Shown here: piece by piece, positions 51,434 to 60,432 of the stretch
How the letters are laid out: each line of letters begins with the position of its first letter
Position numbering within the stretch: the first letter of the stretch is position 1
Assembly (NCBI GenBank): GCA_017519145.1
Contig: JAFWTA010000033.1
Span: 41,331 to 105,330, forward strand
DNA length: 64,000 nt
Origin: Ruminococcus sp.
GTDB taxonomy: Bacteria; Bacillota; Clostridia; Oscillospirales; Ruminococcaceae
Direction of reading: 5' to 3'
Position numbers and translations under genes: made by a program
Notes under the pieces: generated by a model
Databases searched by the model: none
Told to the model about the DNA's origin: nothing
What the model saw: the letters and a program-made list of their open reading frames with translations, nothing else

Positions 51434-54400
51434 ATGAATAACGGCATCTTTGATTTCAGGAAAAAAATAGCTTTTGCGGCAGCTCTTCTGTTTGTGTCCC
51501 ATACGCTTTACAGCCTGCCTGCTGCGGAGGCAGGGGCGGCGGTAACGCCTACACCTGATATGCACCCCACAGCAGCTCAGGAAGAAAATACACCCGAGGA
51601 AGAAGAGGTAGACTATACCGTTACCTTTACCAATCATACTGTCAGCAAGAACGACTATGCACAGCTTGTGTACAAAATGTTCGGCGGCGACGTAAGACAC
51701 AGGTATGATGACTGGAGCACTACGGGTACCATAAAGGCCAAAGCAGGGGCTGACCCCAAAAATGAAAGAATGTATGTCGGCGACTACATCTATATGAGAA
51801 ACACCGGCAAGGAAGCAGAACTGGGCGAGCACAATATCGTTCTCGATACATATGCTGTTGTCAATAATACAGGTTCTTTCGCAAACGAGCTGGAGTTCTC
51901 GGGTCTTATCGACGGAAGCTACTGCCTTCTCGGCGGTGAGATCACTGTCCGCCCGAAGGATCTCTATGTCATCAACGGAAGTGCTGACGATCAGACCATC
52001 AGAGTTGACAGGAATATCAATCTGGAGAAAAAGAACTATATTGCTCAGAACGACACTTATGATCTTGCTGTGACCGCTGAGCAGTCATTCAGTGTAGGTC
52101 CGAGAATGTTCACCCTTGATACAGGCGATGAAAGTATCAGTATACTGATGAACAATTTCCCTTTCGCCTCAGGAAGCAGATTCAGATGGAAGGACGCAAG
52201 ATCCATTCTGCTCGTGTCTCCTTCTGCTGCCAGAATGACGGTATACTGCGGAGATAAAAGCGCGGCCTTTGATACTTTCAACGGCTGGTTCAGCTTCTCA
52301 AACGTTGTGGACAATGAGGAACTGAGATACGGGAATAACGCGGTGATACAGGTAAGAACTGTCCCCAGCAGCGTTACAGCCGTGTTCAATTATGAAGGCG
52401 ATGAGGAGCGCTCGGGAAAGAGCCAGTCTGTTGACGGCGTAAGGAAAGACAATGTACTCTGCTTCCGTGTTCCTTATCTCGAGGACGGGAACTATTACCT
52501 CGCTGAGTACGATTACGGCGGACAGCACTCCGTGGACATCAACGCCATGTATGACGATATCGTGGCAGACGAGAGATTTCTCTACATTCCCGCAAATGAC
52601 AGCTCTAAAACTATCACACTTACTTACAGGAAGTTTGACCGCATAGGCGATTATGACTTTGATCCCGAGACTGATATCTCAAAGAGGAGCGAGCACTGCT
52701 ACACCATTGAGGGCAATGCCCCCAGCAGCACCCTTATGACATTTCCTCCCGATTTCGGCAGCAGTACCATTGTCTACGATTACTTCGGCGGCACAGAGAT
52801 CTCGGGCTTCGATTACGGAAAATACCCGATCGACAGCACCCGTAAGAGTTTCATTGTAAACAAGGGCATTATCAGTGATCCTCATTTCTTCATGGTCAAG
52901 GATATACTCAGGAAGGGCAGCAGTGTCGTTAATGCTCTCGACGGAAGCATATGCTTCTATATCGACAAGAGTGCGCCTTCATCGGCTGCAAAGGACGCTG
53001 ATACCGATCAGCCCGTAGACAGCAGCAAGTGGACAGGCAGGGACGGTCTGAGAGTTGCGCTTGATGTTACAGACACTGAGGAGTGTCCTCTCACTGACGG
53101 CGACGATGACGAATACAAGAGGGACTCTGTCCGTGAGGTCTATGATAAGTATATCAACGCTCCCACTGTAAATAAGCAGGAGATACGCTCCATCATCGTG
53201 GGCGACTACAGGTTCGACAGACCCGAGGGCGGATGGGCTTCCGAGGGAGCTGTTGACGGATACGTTGAAACAGCTGCCGTAAGAGCTGCGGAGAAGAAGG
53301 CAATAGACTACCTCAGAAACACCGACCTTGTGGAAATGGGGCTGGTGACAGGGGAGCAGGGCGACAGCGATTATTATTACAAGAAGCTCCTCAGGAACGG
53401 TATCTGCGATGATATCGAGAAAAAGCTCAGTCCGGAGCTGGCTGAGCTTGACGACAAGCTTGATACTCTCCAAAAGCGGAAGGACGACATTGATACCGAG
53501 CATGAGCTGGAGCTTGCCAAGGAAGCTGAGGAAAGGGATGCGGTCCTGATCGAAAAGCTCGAAAGCAACGGCACATCCGTAGAAAATCAGATAACAGCTG
53601 CGAAAAAGGCATATGATGCTGCGGCTAAGGAGGTCACTGCATTCAGGTCTGCCGCAGACGGCTACAGGAAAGCTGTTGCAGGTGCAAAGAGCAGCTATAA
53701 GTCGGTACCCTCACTTTCCTTTGACGAGGAGGGTCAGAGGTTCATAATAACCCTTAATGCTTCCGATGCCTATAAGAACAGCGTCTTCTCCGAGGAAATG
53801 TATGTCTATGCTGTGGATAACAGCGGCAACGAGGGCAATTCAGAGGAAAAAGCCGACAAGATCTGCATCAACTACGATGGTGCAGCTCCTGTTATCAAGG
53901 ATAACAGCATCGGTATCGGAAATTCCGTATCAAGAGAGGGCAAGGACGGTGTAAAGGAATACATCCTCAGGGACGGCAGCGATATCTTTGTCTCCGTAAA
54001 CGATGAATACCACGACGATGACGGCGGCAGAAACGGTATCGGAGTCGATTCCGTAATGTGGAAGCTGGGAGATGTTACCCACGGAATGTTCTACGCTGAC
54101 GGTGCGTTCAGAGGCAGAGTCAGCGGCAGCGATATAAACGGCAGAGATCTTGTGTCGGATATTATCATAAGCTCAAAGGACAGACTGAACAACGAGAGCC
54201 GTCTCAGCAGCATGGACGCCGCCGAGAAGTTCCGCGTCATCATCGACTCCACCCGTCCCGAGAGCAATATCAGTGATATCTCAGACGAGGACAAGCAGCG
54301 CAGGGACGATGACAACAAGATCTGGTACGGAGCATACAGCGACGTTAAGATACAGATAGAATCAGCTGATCCCAACCCCGATATCTGTTCGGGGCTGGAT

Positions 54401-57118
54401 AAGATCATTATTACTATAAACGGCAGAGCTACAGAGCTGAAGCTTGCTTCCCACGGTATAGATGCAGAGACTCTTGCAAAGGGCGATTACTATATCTCTC
54501 TTGACGAGGATACCGCCGAGGACAGCTTTATGGCCACACTCAGATGCCGCAGCGATCAGAGCTTCATGGTTCCCATCGGCACAGGCTATTACCGTCTGGG
54601 CAGGAGAGCTGACGGAAGCTATGACTCCAACTCGCCTGATATCGGTGCTGTTTCGGTAAAATTCAGAGCTGTGGATACAGCGGGACTGGAGAGCTCAGAG
54701 CATGAGCAGAAGGTATTCCTTGATCTGGAAGATCCCCATATCGCAGGAGTTTTCTTCGGAAATGACAACATCATCAGGAGCAACGAAAGTCTCAGGTTTA
54801 CGGTGTTCTCAGCCGACGAGACACAGGTCAGGATCGCTATCGGCGGCAATGTGCCCCTTTCGGGCATAAAGTCGCTGACAGTTGCCCTCAAGAACGCTGA
54901 CGGTACAAAATTTGCTGATGTAACTGCCGTAAAGACAGGGGCAAGAGAGTGGACAGCGGCTATACCTGCTGATTTCAGAGGAACTGTCACTGTACGCGCG
55001 GAGAGCAATGTTCTGAGATATTCCGAGGCTGTTGAGACCTACGGTATCATTACCGAGAGCGGCAGTCAGCACGAAAAGGACGCCTCCGCTTCCATTATAC
55101 TTCCCTCGACATCTCACAGAGATCAGCGTGGAAATCCGCTTTACAGCGATGATATCAACATAGGATTTGAGGTTTCGGACAAATTCTCGGGACTCAGCTC
55201 CATAACTGTGACCCCCTCGGACGGCAGCAGTGATACTGTCACAATAAACGGCGGAAGCTTTGAAAACGGCAGAGTGAACTGGAGTTCCGACGGCACTTAT
55301 TATAACCTTATCACAGGTATGAAAGGCTCCATGAGCTTCAGCGGAAACACCAACGGAAACCGCATTTCTCTCGGATATTCTGATAATGCAGGGCACGGAA
55401 GTGATAACGCCGCTGAGGCGGAGTTCAGCATAGACAAGACCGATCCAAAGGTGGATGTGGCTTTTGCGGACCAGAACAGCGGCGGAGATCAGGATAACAA
55501 GAGCATCTTCCGTTCGTCAAGAAGGGCAGTCGTTACTGTTACCGAGCGCAACTTCAGTGAAAGTCTGGTAAATGTTACGGTGAACGGCACCGAGAGGACT
55601 CTCAGATGGGAGCTCTCAGGCGGCACAGCAGGCACGGATACGGCTCAGTACAGCGCTCCCGTTGACTTTGAGGACGACGGAGTATATACCCTTGCCGTAA
55701 AGTGTACTGACCTTGCAGGCAGGAGCTCAAATGAGTTCACCTCGGATACTTTCACCATCGACAAGACCGCTCCCGTACTCAATGTGGGCGTGGACAAGAG
55801 CATAGAGAACGACCACTACTATCACGACAATATGATCATGACCCTGAGGATCACCGACAATAACTTCGATGCTTCCAGGATAAATGTTTCGGGTACTCTT
55901 AACGGAAGCGCAGAGGGCTTCCCGAAGCTCTCGGACTGGGTAAAGGTCGGCAGTGATCATGTGGCTTCCATAAGATTTGACAGGGACGGCGAATACTCAC
56001 TGAGCGTATCGGGCAGAGACATGGCAGGCAATACTCTTGACTCATACAGCAGCCGCTTCTGCATAGATACAACTGCTCCGAAAATAGCTATCGGAGAGGT
56101 GGAAAAGGCTAACGGCGGCGATGAGATAAGACCGCGCATACGCTTCAACGACACCAATCTCGACAGAGACAGCATAAAGATAACCCTTGAGGGCGCAAAG
56201 CGCGGAAAGGATCTTCCCTATGACGGTCAGTTCGTTGAGACCTCTGAGGGACTTGATTACGTCTTTGACAATTTCCCTGCACGCAAGAACTATGATGATA
56301 TCTACACCATAAAGGCAAGCGCCAAGGATAATGCGGATAATAAGCTGGATACACAGCTCCGCTTCTCCGTAAACAGATTCGGCTCCACATTCGAGTTCGA
56401 CGAAGATACCCGGAAGCTGGCAAACAAGTACATCTCCAAGGAACAGGACATCATCCTCACGGAGTATAATGTTGACAAGCATTCGGATAAGAGCAGTGTA
56501 TTCATCACCAAGGATTCCGAGATGATAGAGCTGACCGAGGGCACGGATTATTCCGTTGAGCACGTTGGCGGCGGCGATGAGTGGTCTGAGTACAAGTATA
56601 CCATCTATGCCAAGAACTTTGAGAGTGACGCAAGGTATACAGTTTCTGTACACTCTGTTGACGCGGCAGGCAATATCAACATCAGCGACTCCGATAAGAA
56701 GCAGGCTGAGCTGTCATTCTTTATTGACAAGACCAAGCCCCTGTGCATACCGCTTAATATCAGCGAAAACAGCGCTTACAAGGGTGAGAACTATACGGTG
56801 CGTCTTTCAGTCACAGATAATATCGACCTCAAGGACGTTGAGGTGTTCATCGACGGAAACAGGGCGAACTCACGGCTGGACAATGATGAATGCATATTTG
56901 ATATCCCCAATTCATCCCGTGCCCAGAACATAAAGATAGTTCTTACTGATATGGCTGATAACGAGATAGAATACACATACAGGAACGTTCTTGTTACCAC
57001 AAATGTTGCAAGACTCCTTGTCCGCAAGACATGGGTCAAGGTAACAGGTGCAGCGGCAGTTCTCCTTGCAGGAGCAGGTGCAGTCCTTATCAGAAAAAGG
57101 AAGAAGAGACTGCTGTGA
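51434..57118 (+). CDS. Giant Ig-like repeat surface protein with C-terminal membrane anchor
   Basis: 1,894-residue exported protein. After a signal peptide (about 1-35) comes a beta-rich N-terminal half. A charged coiled coil at about 665-760 is followed by Ig-like domains marked by DKTDPKV, VTERNF, DKTAPVL, DNNFDA and FIDKTKP motifs. The C-terminal helix (about 1868-1886) with tail RKRKKRLL anchors it. This matches the 2,227-residue protein at 11.8 kb in order of parts, in repeat signatures and in position as last gene of an operon that has a Ser/Thr kinase and a small membrane protein. The two are probably paralogues. Its ligand is unknown. Confidence 0.82.
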   Translation: MNNGIFDFRKKIAFAAALLFVSHTLYSLPAAEAGAAVTPTPDMHPTAAQEENTPEEEEVDYTVTFTNHTVSKNDYAQLVYKMFGGDVRHRYDDWSTTGTIKAKAGADPKNERMYVGDYIYMRNTGKEAELGEHNIVLDTYAVVNNTGSFANELEFSGLIDGSYCLLGGEITVRPKDLYVINGSADDQTIRVDRNINLEKKNYIAQNDTYDLAVTAEQSFSVGPRMFTLDTGDESISILMNNFPFASGSRFRWKDARSILLVSPSAARMTVYCGDKSAAFDTFNGWFSFSNVVDNEELRYGNNAVIQVRTVPSSVTAVFNYEGDEERSGKSQSVDGVRKDNVLCFRVPYLEDGNYYLAEYDYGGQHSVDINAMYDDIVADERFLYIPANDSSKTITLTYRKFDRIGDYDFDPETDISKRSEHCYTIEGNAPSSTLMTFPPDFGSSTIVYDYFGGTEISGFDYGKYPIDSTRKSFIVNKGIISDPHFFMVKDILRKGSSVVNALDGSICFYIDKSAPSSAAKDADTDQPVDSSKWTGRDGLRVALDVTDTEECPLTDGDDDEYKRDSVREVYDKYINAPTVNKQEIRSIIVGDYRFDRPEGGWASEGAVDGYVETAAVRAAEKKAIDYLRNTDLVEMGLVTGEQGDSDYYYKKLLRNGICDDIEKKLSPELAELDDKLDTLQKRKDDIDTEHELELAKEAEERDAVLIEKLESNGTSVENQITAAKKAYDAAAKEVTAFRSAADGYRKAVAGAKSSYKSVPSLSFDEEGQRFIITLNASDAYKNSVFSEEMYVYAVDNSGNEGNSEEKADKICINYDGAAPVIKDNSIGIGNSVSREGKDGVKEYILRDGSDIFVSVNDEYHDDDGGRNGIGVDSVMWKLGDVTHGMFYADGAFRGRVSGSDINGRDLVSDIIISSKDRLNNESRLSSMDAAEKFRVIIDSTRPESNISDISDEDKQRRDDDNKIWYGAYSDVKIQIESADPNPDICSGLDKIIITINGRATELKLASHGIDAETLAKGDYYISLDEDTAEDSFMATLRCRSDQSFMVPIGTGYYRLGRRADGSYDSNSPDIGAVSVKFRAVDTAGLESSEHEQKVFLDLEDPHIAGVFFGNDNIIRSNESLRFTVFSADETQVRIAIGGNVPLSGIKSLTVALKNADGTKFADVTAVKTGAREWTAAIPADFRGTVTVRAESNVLRYSEAVETYGIITESGSQHEKDASASIILPSTSHRDQRGNPLYSDDINIGFEVSDKFSGLSSITVTPSDGSSDTVTINGGSFENGRVNWSSDGTYYNLITGMKGSMSFSGNTNGNRISLGYSDNAGHGSDNAAEAEFSIDKTDPKVDVAFADQNSGGDQDNKSIFRSSRRAVVTVTERNFSESLVNVTVNGTERTLRWELSGGTAGTDTAQYSAPVDFEDDGVYTLAVKCTDLAGRSSNEFTSDTFTIDKTAPVLNVGVDKSIENDHYYHDNMIMTLRITDNNFDASRINVSGTLNGSAEGFPKLSDWVKVGSDHVASIRFDRDGEYSLSVSGRDMAGNTLDSYSSRFCIDTTAPKIAIGEVEKANGGDEIRPRIRFNDTNLDRDSIKITLEGAKRGKDLPYDGQFVETSEGLDYVFDNFPARKNYDDIYTIKASAKDNADNKLDTQLRFSVNRFGSTFEFDEDTRKLANKYISKEQDIILTEYNVDKHSDKSSVFITKDSEMIELTEGTDYSVEHVGGGDEWSEYKYTIYAKNFESDARYTVSVHSVDAAGNINISDSDKKQAELSFFIDKTKPLCIPLNISENSAYKGENYTVRLSVTDNIDLKDVEVFIDGNRANSRLDNDECIFDIPNSSRAQNIKIVLTDMADNEIEYTYRNVLVTTNVARLLVRKTWVKVTGAAAVLLAGAGAVLIRKRKKRLL

Positions 57119-57169
57119 CTCAGTCTTTAGCCTTTAGCTATCAGGAAGCGGCTTTGCCGCTATATTATC

Positions 57170-57188
57170 GGGCGGATAATATCCGCCC
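57170..57188. repeat. REP-like inverted repeat
   Basis: Nine-bp arms GGGCGGATA and TATCCGCCC with 1-nt centre, followed by CCTACAAC. A second partial copy, GGGCGGATAATAT, is at about 42977-42989, and a related GCGGCG-GAT-CGCCGC hairpin lies near 61530-61545. The form GGGCG...CGCCCCTACA resembles short intergenic repeats common in gut Clostridia. The surrounding 57119-57357 stretch holds no gene. Confidence 0.6.
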
Positions 57189-57357
57189 CTACAACGTCGA
57201 TTTTTCGGGACGTCGACGACGCCGTCCCATACATCAGGCTAACGGCTGAAATTGAGAATGAAGAATTGATATGTTCGCTTCGCTCACAATATTTAAATAC
57301 CGGCGCCGCAGGCGACACCACAACTCTCAACTCTAAACTCAAATCAGAATAAAACAC

Positions 57358-57394
57358 AAATCCCCTGAGTGAATGACACTCAGGGGATTTTTTT
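57358..57394. terminator. Bidirectional intrinsic terminator
   Basis: An 11-bp perfect stem TCCCCTGAGTG (57361-57371) with CACTCAGGGGA (57377-57387), AAA on the left and seven T on the right. It ends the queF transcript on the minus strand and can stop reading from the giant gene. Confidence 0.93.
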
Positions 57395-57890
57395 ACCTGT
57401 TGTTTATACTTTCGGGATACATATCATGGTGAGCCAGTCTGTCCCACGCCAGCTGCTCCCACTTTGTACCTGCCATGCCGTAGTTGCAGTACGGGTCGAT
57501 GGATATTCCGCCTCTGGGCAGGAATTTTCCCCATACCTCAATGTACTTTGGCTCCATAAGTTTTATAAGGTCCTTCATGATGATGTTCACGCAGTCCTCA
57601 TGGAAGTCGCCGTGATTGCGGAAGCTGAACAGATACAGCTTCAGTGACTTGCTCTCCACCATTCTCTCGCCCGGGATATAGGATATGTAAATGGAAGCAA
57701 AGTCGGGCTGTCCCGTGATAGGACACAGACTTGTGAACTCGGGACAGTTGAACTTTACGAAATAGTCGTTGTCGGGGTGCTTGTTGGGGAATGTCTCCAG
57801 CACCGACGGGTCGTAGTCCGAGGAGTACTTTGTATTGTTATTGCCGAGGAGAGTAATGCTCCCCTTTTCGTTTTCGGTCCTTCCGCTCAT
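57393..57890 (-). CDS. queF: NADPH-dependent 7-cyano-7-deazaguanine reductase
   Basis: 165-residue unimodular (YkvM-type) QueF. Catalytic C56 and D63 are in [12 protein letters not shown], the NADPH-binding stretch ESKSLKLY follows, and NHGDFHEDC holds substrate-binding residues. It reduces preQ0 to preQ1, the last step before insertion into tRNA by Tgt. It is last in the queD-queE-folE-queC-queF operon, 1 nt after queC. Confidence 0.96.
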   Translation of the reverse strand: MSGRTENEKGSITLLGNNNTKYSSDYDPSVLETFPNKHPDNDYFVKFNCPEFTSLCPITGQPDFASIYISYIPGERMVESKSLKLYLFSFRNHGDFHEDCVNIIMKDLIKLMEPKYIEVWGKFLPRGGISIDPYCNYGMAGTKWEQLAWDRLAHHDMYPESINNR

Positions 57891-57891
57891 A

Positions 57892-58578
57892 TTATTCTCC
57901 TTTCATGGCAGGGTCGTCCATGCCGTTGGCTCTGAATGCGGCTATCCTGTCGCGGCAGGTACCGCACACTCCGCAGGGCTTGTTGCCGCCCTCATAGCAG
58001 CTCCATGTAAGCTCATAGGGAACTCCCAGAGCAAGTCCCTTTGCAATGACCTGAGCCTTGTTCATGCCTATAAAGGGAGCTGTTACTCTCAGTTCTCCGC
58101 CGCTTCCCAGATAGATGGCACGGTTGATGGCGTCATTGAAGTCACTGCTGCAATCGGGATAGGCGTTGCCTGCGGCGTCATCGCTGTGAGCGCCGTAATA
58201 TATCTCCCCGCAGCCGTTTGACAGGGCGATGCTTGCCGCGGAAGCGAGGAAAAGTCCGTTCCTGAACGGAACATATGTGGAGACAGGCTTGCCGTCGGTC
58301 TTTTCCAGCTGCTCCGCATAGCTCTCCTTGGGTATCTCTCCCTCTGAGCCTTTAAGCAGAGTGCAGTCACTGTCAGCGAATATCAGTGCAAGATCGAGCT
58401 CCTTATGCTTTACGCCGTAATGTGCGGCTATCTTTCTTGCGGCTTCCAGCTCGCGGCTGTGCTTCTGTCCGTAGTAGAGGGACAGCGCAAGCACCTCGTC
58501 CGCTCCGTATTTATCAACAGCGATGGCAAGACATGTCGTACTGTCAACGCCGCCGCTGAAAAGTACCAATGCTTTCAT
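57892..58578 (-). CDS. queC: 7-cyano-7-deazaguanine synthase
   Basis: 228-residue ATP-dependent amide/nitrile synthase with the PP-loop [10 protein letters not shown] near the N-terminus and the C-terminal zinc Cys set [15 protein letters not shown]. It turns CDG into preQ0. Start 58578 has GAGGAGG upstream; the in-frame extension to 58596 runs into folE. Confidence 0.96.
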   Translation of the reverse strand: MKALVLFSGGVDSTTCLAIAVDKYGADEVLALSLYYGQKHSRELEAARKIAAHYGVKHKELDLALIFADSDCTLLKGSEGEIPKESYAEQLEKTDGKPVSTYVPFRNGLFLASAASIALSNGCGEIYYGAHSDDAAGNAYPDCSSDFNDAINRAIYLGSGGELRVTAPFIGMNKAQVIAKGLALGVPYELTWSCYEGGNKPCGVCGTCRDRIAAFRANGMDDPAMKGE

Positions 58579-58588
58579 ATTATCCTCC

Positions 58589-59158
58589 TCAGTCAAACTT
58601 CACAAGCTCTTTCAGCTCCGTACTGTCCCTGAATGCGCCCATGAACGTACCCGTCACCGTTTTCGCTTCGGCATTGCGGATACCTCTTGCGGTCATGCAG
58701 CTGTGGCTGCCTTTTATCATAACTCCCACATCGGGAGTGCCCGCCGCCTCGGAGATTATCTGTGCGATGTCCTTGCCGAGGCGCTCCTGAAGCTGCAAAC
58801 GCTTTGCCGCCATATCGCAGATACGGGCGATCTTGCTGAGACCCAGCACCTTTCCGTGAGGGATATACGCTACATTTACGCTCATATCGTACATAAGCGC
58901 CAGATGGTGCTCGCAGTAGCTGAAAACGGTAATATCCTTCATGACCACGGCGCTGTCCATATCGGGATCGCCCTCCGCATCGAAGGTCTTGCCGAACATC
59001 TCGGCTATCTGATGATTTGTATACGCAGTTCCCTCAAGGACCTCCTCAAGCATACGCGCCACACGGGCAGGAGTCTCCCTGAGCCCCTCGCGGTCAGGGT
59101 CTTCGCCGATAGCTTCGAGAAGTCCGAGAACGTGATATTCGATTTTTTCCCTGTCCAT
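58589..59158 (-). CDS. folE: GTP cyclohydrolase I
   Basis: 189-residue enzyme with the zinc and active-site residues C82/H85 (YCEHHLALMYD) and H152/C154 (GSHSCMTARG). It converts GTP to dihydroneopterin triphosphate, which QueD uses. Inside this operon it evidently serves queuosine synthesis, although it can also feed folate. It overlaps queE by 1 nt (TAATG). Confidence 0.95.
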   Translation of the reverse strand: MDREKIEYHVLGLLEAIGEDPDREGLRETPARVARMLEEVLEGTAYTNHQIAEMFGKTFDAEGDPDMDSAVVMKDITVFSYCEHHLALMYDMSVNVAYIPHGKVLGLSKIARICDMAAKRLQLQERLGKDIAQIISEAAGTPDVGVMIKGSHSCMTARGIRNAEAKTVTGTFMGAFRDSTELKELVKFD

Positions 59159-59817
59159 TAAACGCCCCTCCTTGTAGGCTCCCAGATGAACTTGTGGAGC
59201 TGGAGCTGGAGCCTTACTCCGTTCATATTCCGCTCCTCCATGAACTCAACTATGTCCGCAGGCTCTATCTCGCCGAAAACGGGGCTGATGTACACATGGC
59301 AGCGCTCTGTGAGCCTGTACTGCTCAATTATCTCCGCAGCTTTTTCAAGGTCCTCCATGCTGCCCGAAACGAACTTCACCGTGTCATGGCAGCCCAGCAG
59401 GCGGAAATTGTTCCTGCACATGAACTCCTCCATGCCGCTTGATGGCAGCTTGTAGTCCATAGTGAAAACGGGTCTGTGTTCAGCCTCAGTCAGCCTGTCA
59501 AGGGCAATGCTTCCGTTGGTCTCTATCTCCACACGGCAGCCTCTCTCCATGAGAAGGCTTACGACCTCAGCGCACTCCTTGTGCAGCAGGGGCTCTCCCC
59601 CTGTCAGTGTCACGTTATGGACTCCTGTTTCGCTTACCCAGTCGGCTATCTCCCCGGGAGTCTCAAACTCCGCAGGAGCATTACCGCTGTTTGCCCAGCT
59701 TGTGTCACAGTATGAGCAGTTAAGATTGCAGCCGCGGAAGCGCACGAACACCGCAAGCTCGCCTGCGTGAGCGCCCTCACCGTTTATGCTGACGAATTTT
59801 TCAACTACGGGCAGCAT
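59158..59817 (-). CDS. queE: 7-carboxy-7-deazaguanine synthase (radical SAM)
   Basis: 219-residue radical SAM enzyme. The cluster motif C30-X3-C34-X2-C37 lies in RFRGCNLNCSYCD, and LTGGEPLLH is the SAM-binding GGEP motif. It makes CDG from 6-carboxytetrahydropterin. It overlaps queD by 1 nt. The size is usual for the family. Confidence 0.95.
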   Translation of the reverse strand: MLPVVEKFVSINGEGAHAGELAVFVRFRGCNLNCSYCDTSWANSGNAPAEFETPGEIADWVSETGVHNVTLTGGEPLLHKECAEVVSLLMERGCRVEIETNGSIALDRLTEAEHRPVFTMDYKLPSSGMEEFMCRNNFRLLGCHDTVKFVSGSMEDLEKAAEIIEQYRLTERCHVYISPVFGEIEPADIVEFMEERNMNGVRLQLQLHKFIWEPTRRGV

Positions 59818-60242
59818 TATATCTCCTCCTCATATACAGCGCAGTTTTCGGGAGTCTCATAGACCGTGACGGTCTTGACGGGAAGTCCCTTTTCTCTCAG
59901 TGTGCCGAAGAAGTCCATTGCGAAGTTCTCGGCTGTTGGGCGGTAAGCCACCTCAATAAGGCGGAAATCCTCATCACGGAGCGCCGCCAGAGTGGTCTCC
60001 TTCAGTGAACCTGTCTCGTATATAAGCGCGTGGTCAAAGCTGTCTGCAAGAGCCCTTACCTCGTGCTTCAAGTCACCGAAGTCGATGACCATACCTCTTT
60101 TTTCACCGCTTTCAATAAGAGCGTCCGCAGCTACTGTCACCTCTACTTTCCAGCGGTGACCGTGAATATTGGCGCACTTGCCCTTATAGCCTGCAAGGAA
60201 GTGTGCACTGTCGAACTCGGCGGAAGTTTTCAGATAATACAT
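59817..60242 (-). CDS. queD: 6-carboxytetrahydropterin synthase
   Basis: 141-residue enzyme with catalytic C23 and zinc ligands H14 (FDSAHFL), H27 and H29 (NIHGHRW). It is first in the operon, behind the riboswitch leader, with GAGGTGAAGAA just before the ATG. Confidence 0.95.
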   Translation of the reverse strand: MYYLKTSAEFDSAHFLAGYKGKCANIHGHRWKVEVTVAADALIESGEKRGMVIDFGDLKHEVRALADSFDHALIYETGSLKETTLAALRDEDFRLIEVAYRPTAENFAMDFFGTLREKGLPVKTVTVYETPENCAVYEEEI

Positions 60243-60266
60243 TTCTTCACCTCATGATAATATCAA

Positions 60267-60294
60267 CAAAAAAGCGTCTGCCATGGGCAGACGC
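60267..60294 (-). terminator. Riboswitch-controlled intrinsic terminator before queD
   Basis: Minus strand: stem GCGTCTGCC / GGCAGACGC with a 3-nt loop and seven T (60273-60267), 25 nt before queD. The preceding ACAGATGC (60300-60293) pairs with GCATCTGT (60339-60332) and overlaps the stem base by 2 nt, giving a possible alternative fold. Confidence 0.88.
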
Positions 60295-60342
60295 ATCTGT
60301 ATCACATTAAGAGCGCAGTATCCCTGCACTCACAGATGCCCT

Positions 60343-60381
60343 GGTTTTGTTTAACGACAGGATGGCGCAAACGAACTGTCG
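60343..60381 (-). ncRNA. preQ1-I-like riboswitch aptamer
   Basis: Minus strand: stem P1 CGACAG (60381-60376) / CTGTCG (60360-60355). Its loop starts TTC then GTTT, and an A-rich tail TTAAACAAAACC follows P1. GTTT can pair with AAAC of the tail to form the H-type pseudoknot of preQ1-I aptamers. The position between a consensus promoter and a terminator, upstream of the whole preQ1 operon, fits feedback control by preQ1. The loop is not identical to the well-known Bacillus sequence, so the class remains to be confirmed. Confidence 0.68.
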
Positions 60382-60400
60382 GGAGCGTGCTCCGAGAGAT

Positions 60401-60429
60401 ATTATACCATTATTTCTCCCCTGTGTCAA
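60401..60429 (-). promoter_or_regulatory. Consensus promoter of the preQ1 operon
   Basis: TTGACA (60429-60424), exactly 17 nt, TATAAT (60406-60401) on the minus strand. It lies 3 bp after the stop of the HPP-like gene. Confidence 0.9.
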
Positions 60430-60432
60430 GTG

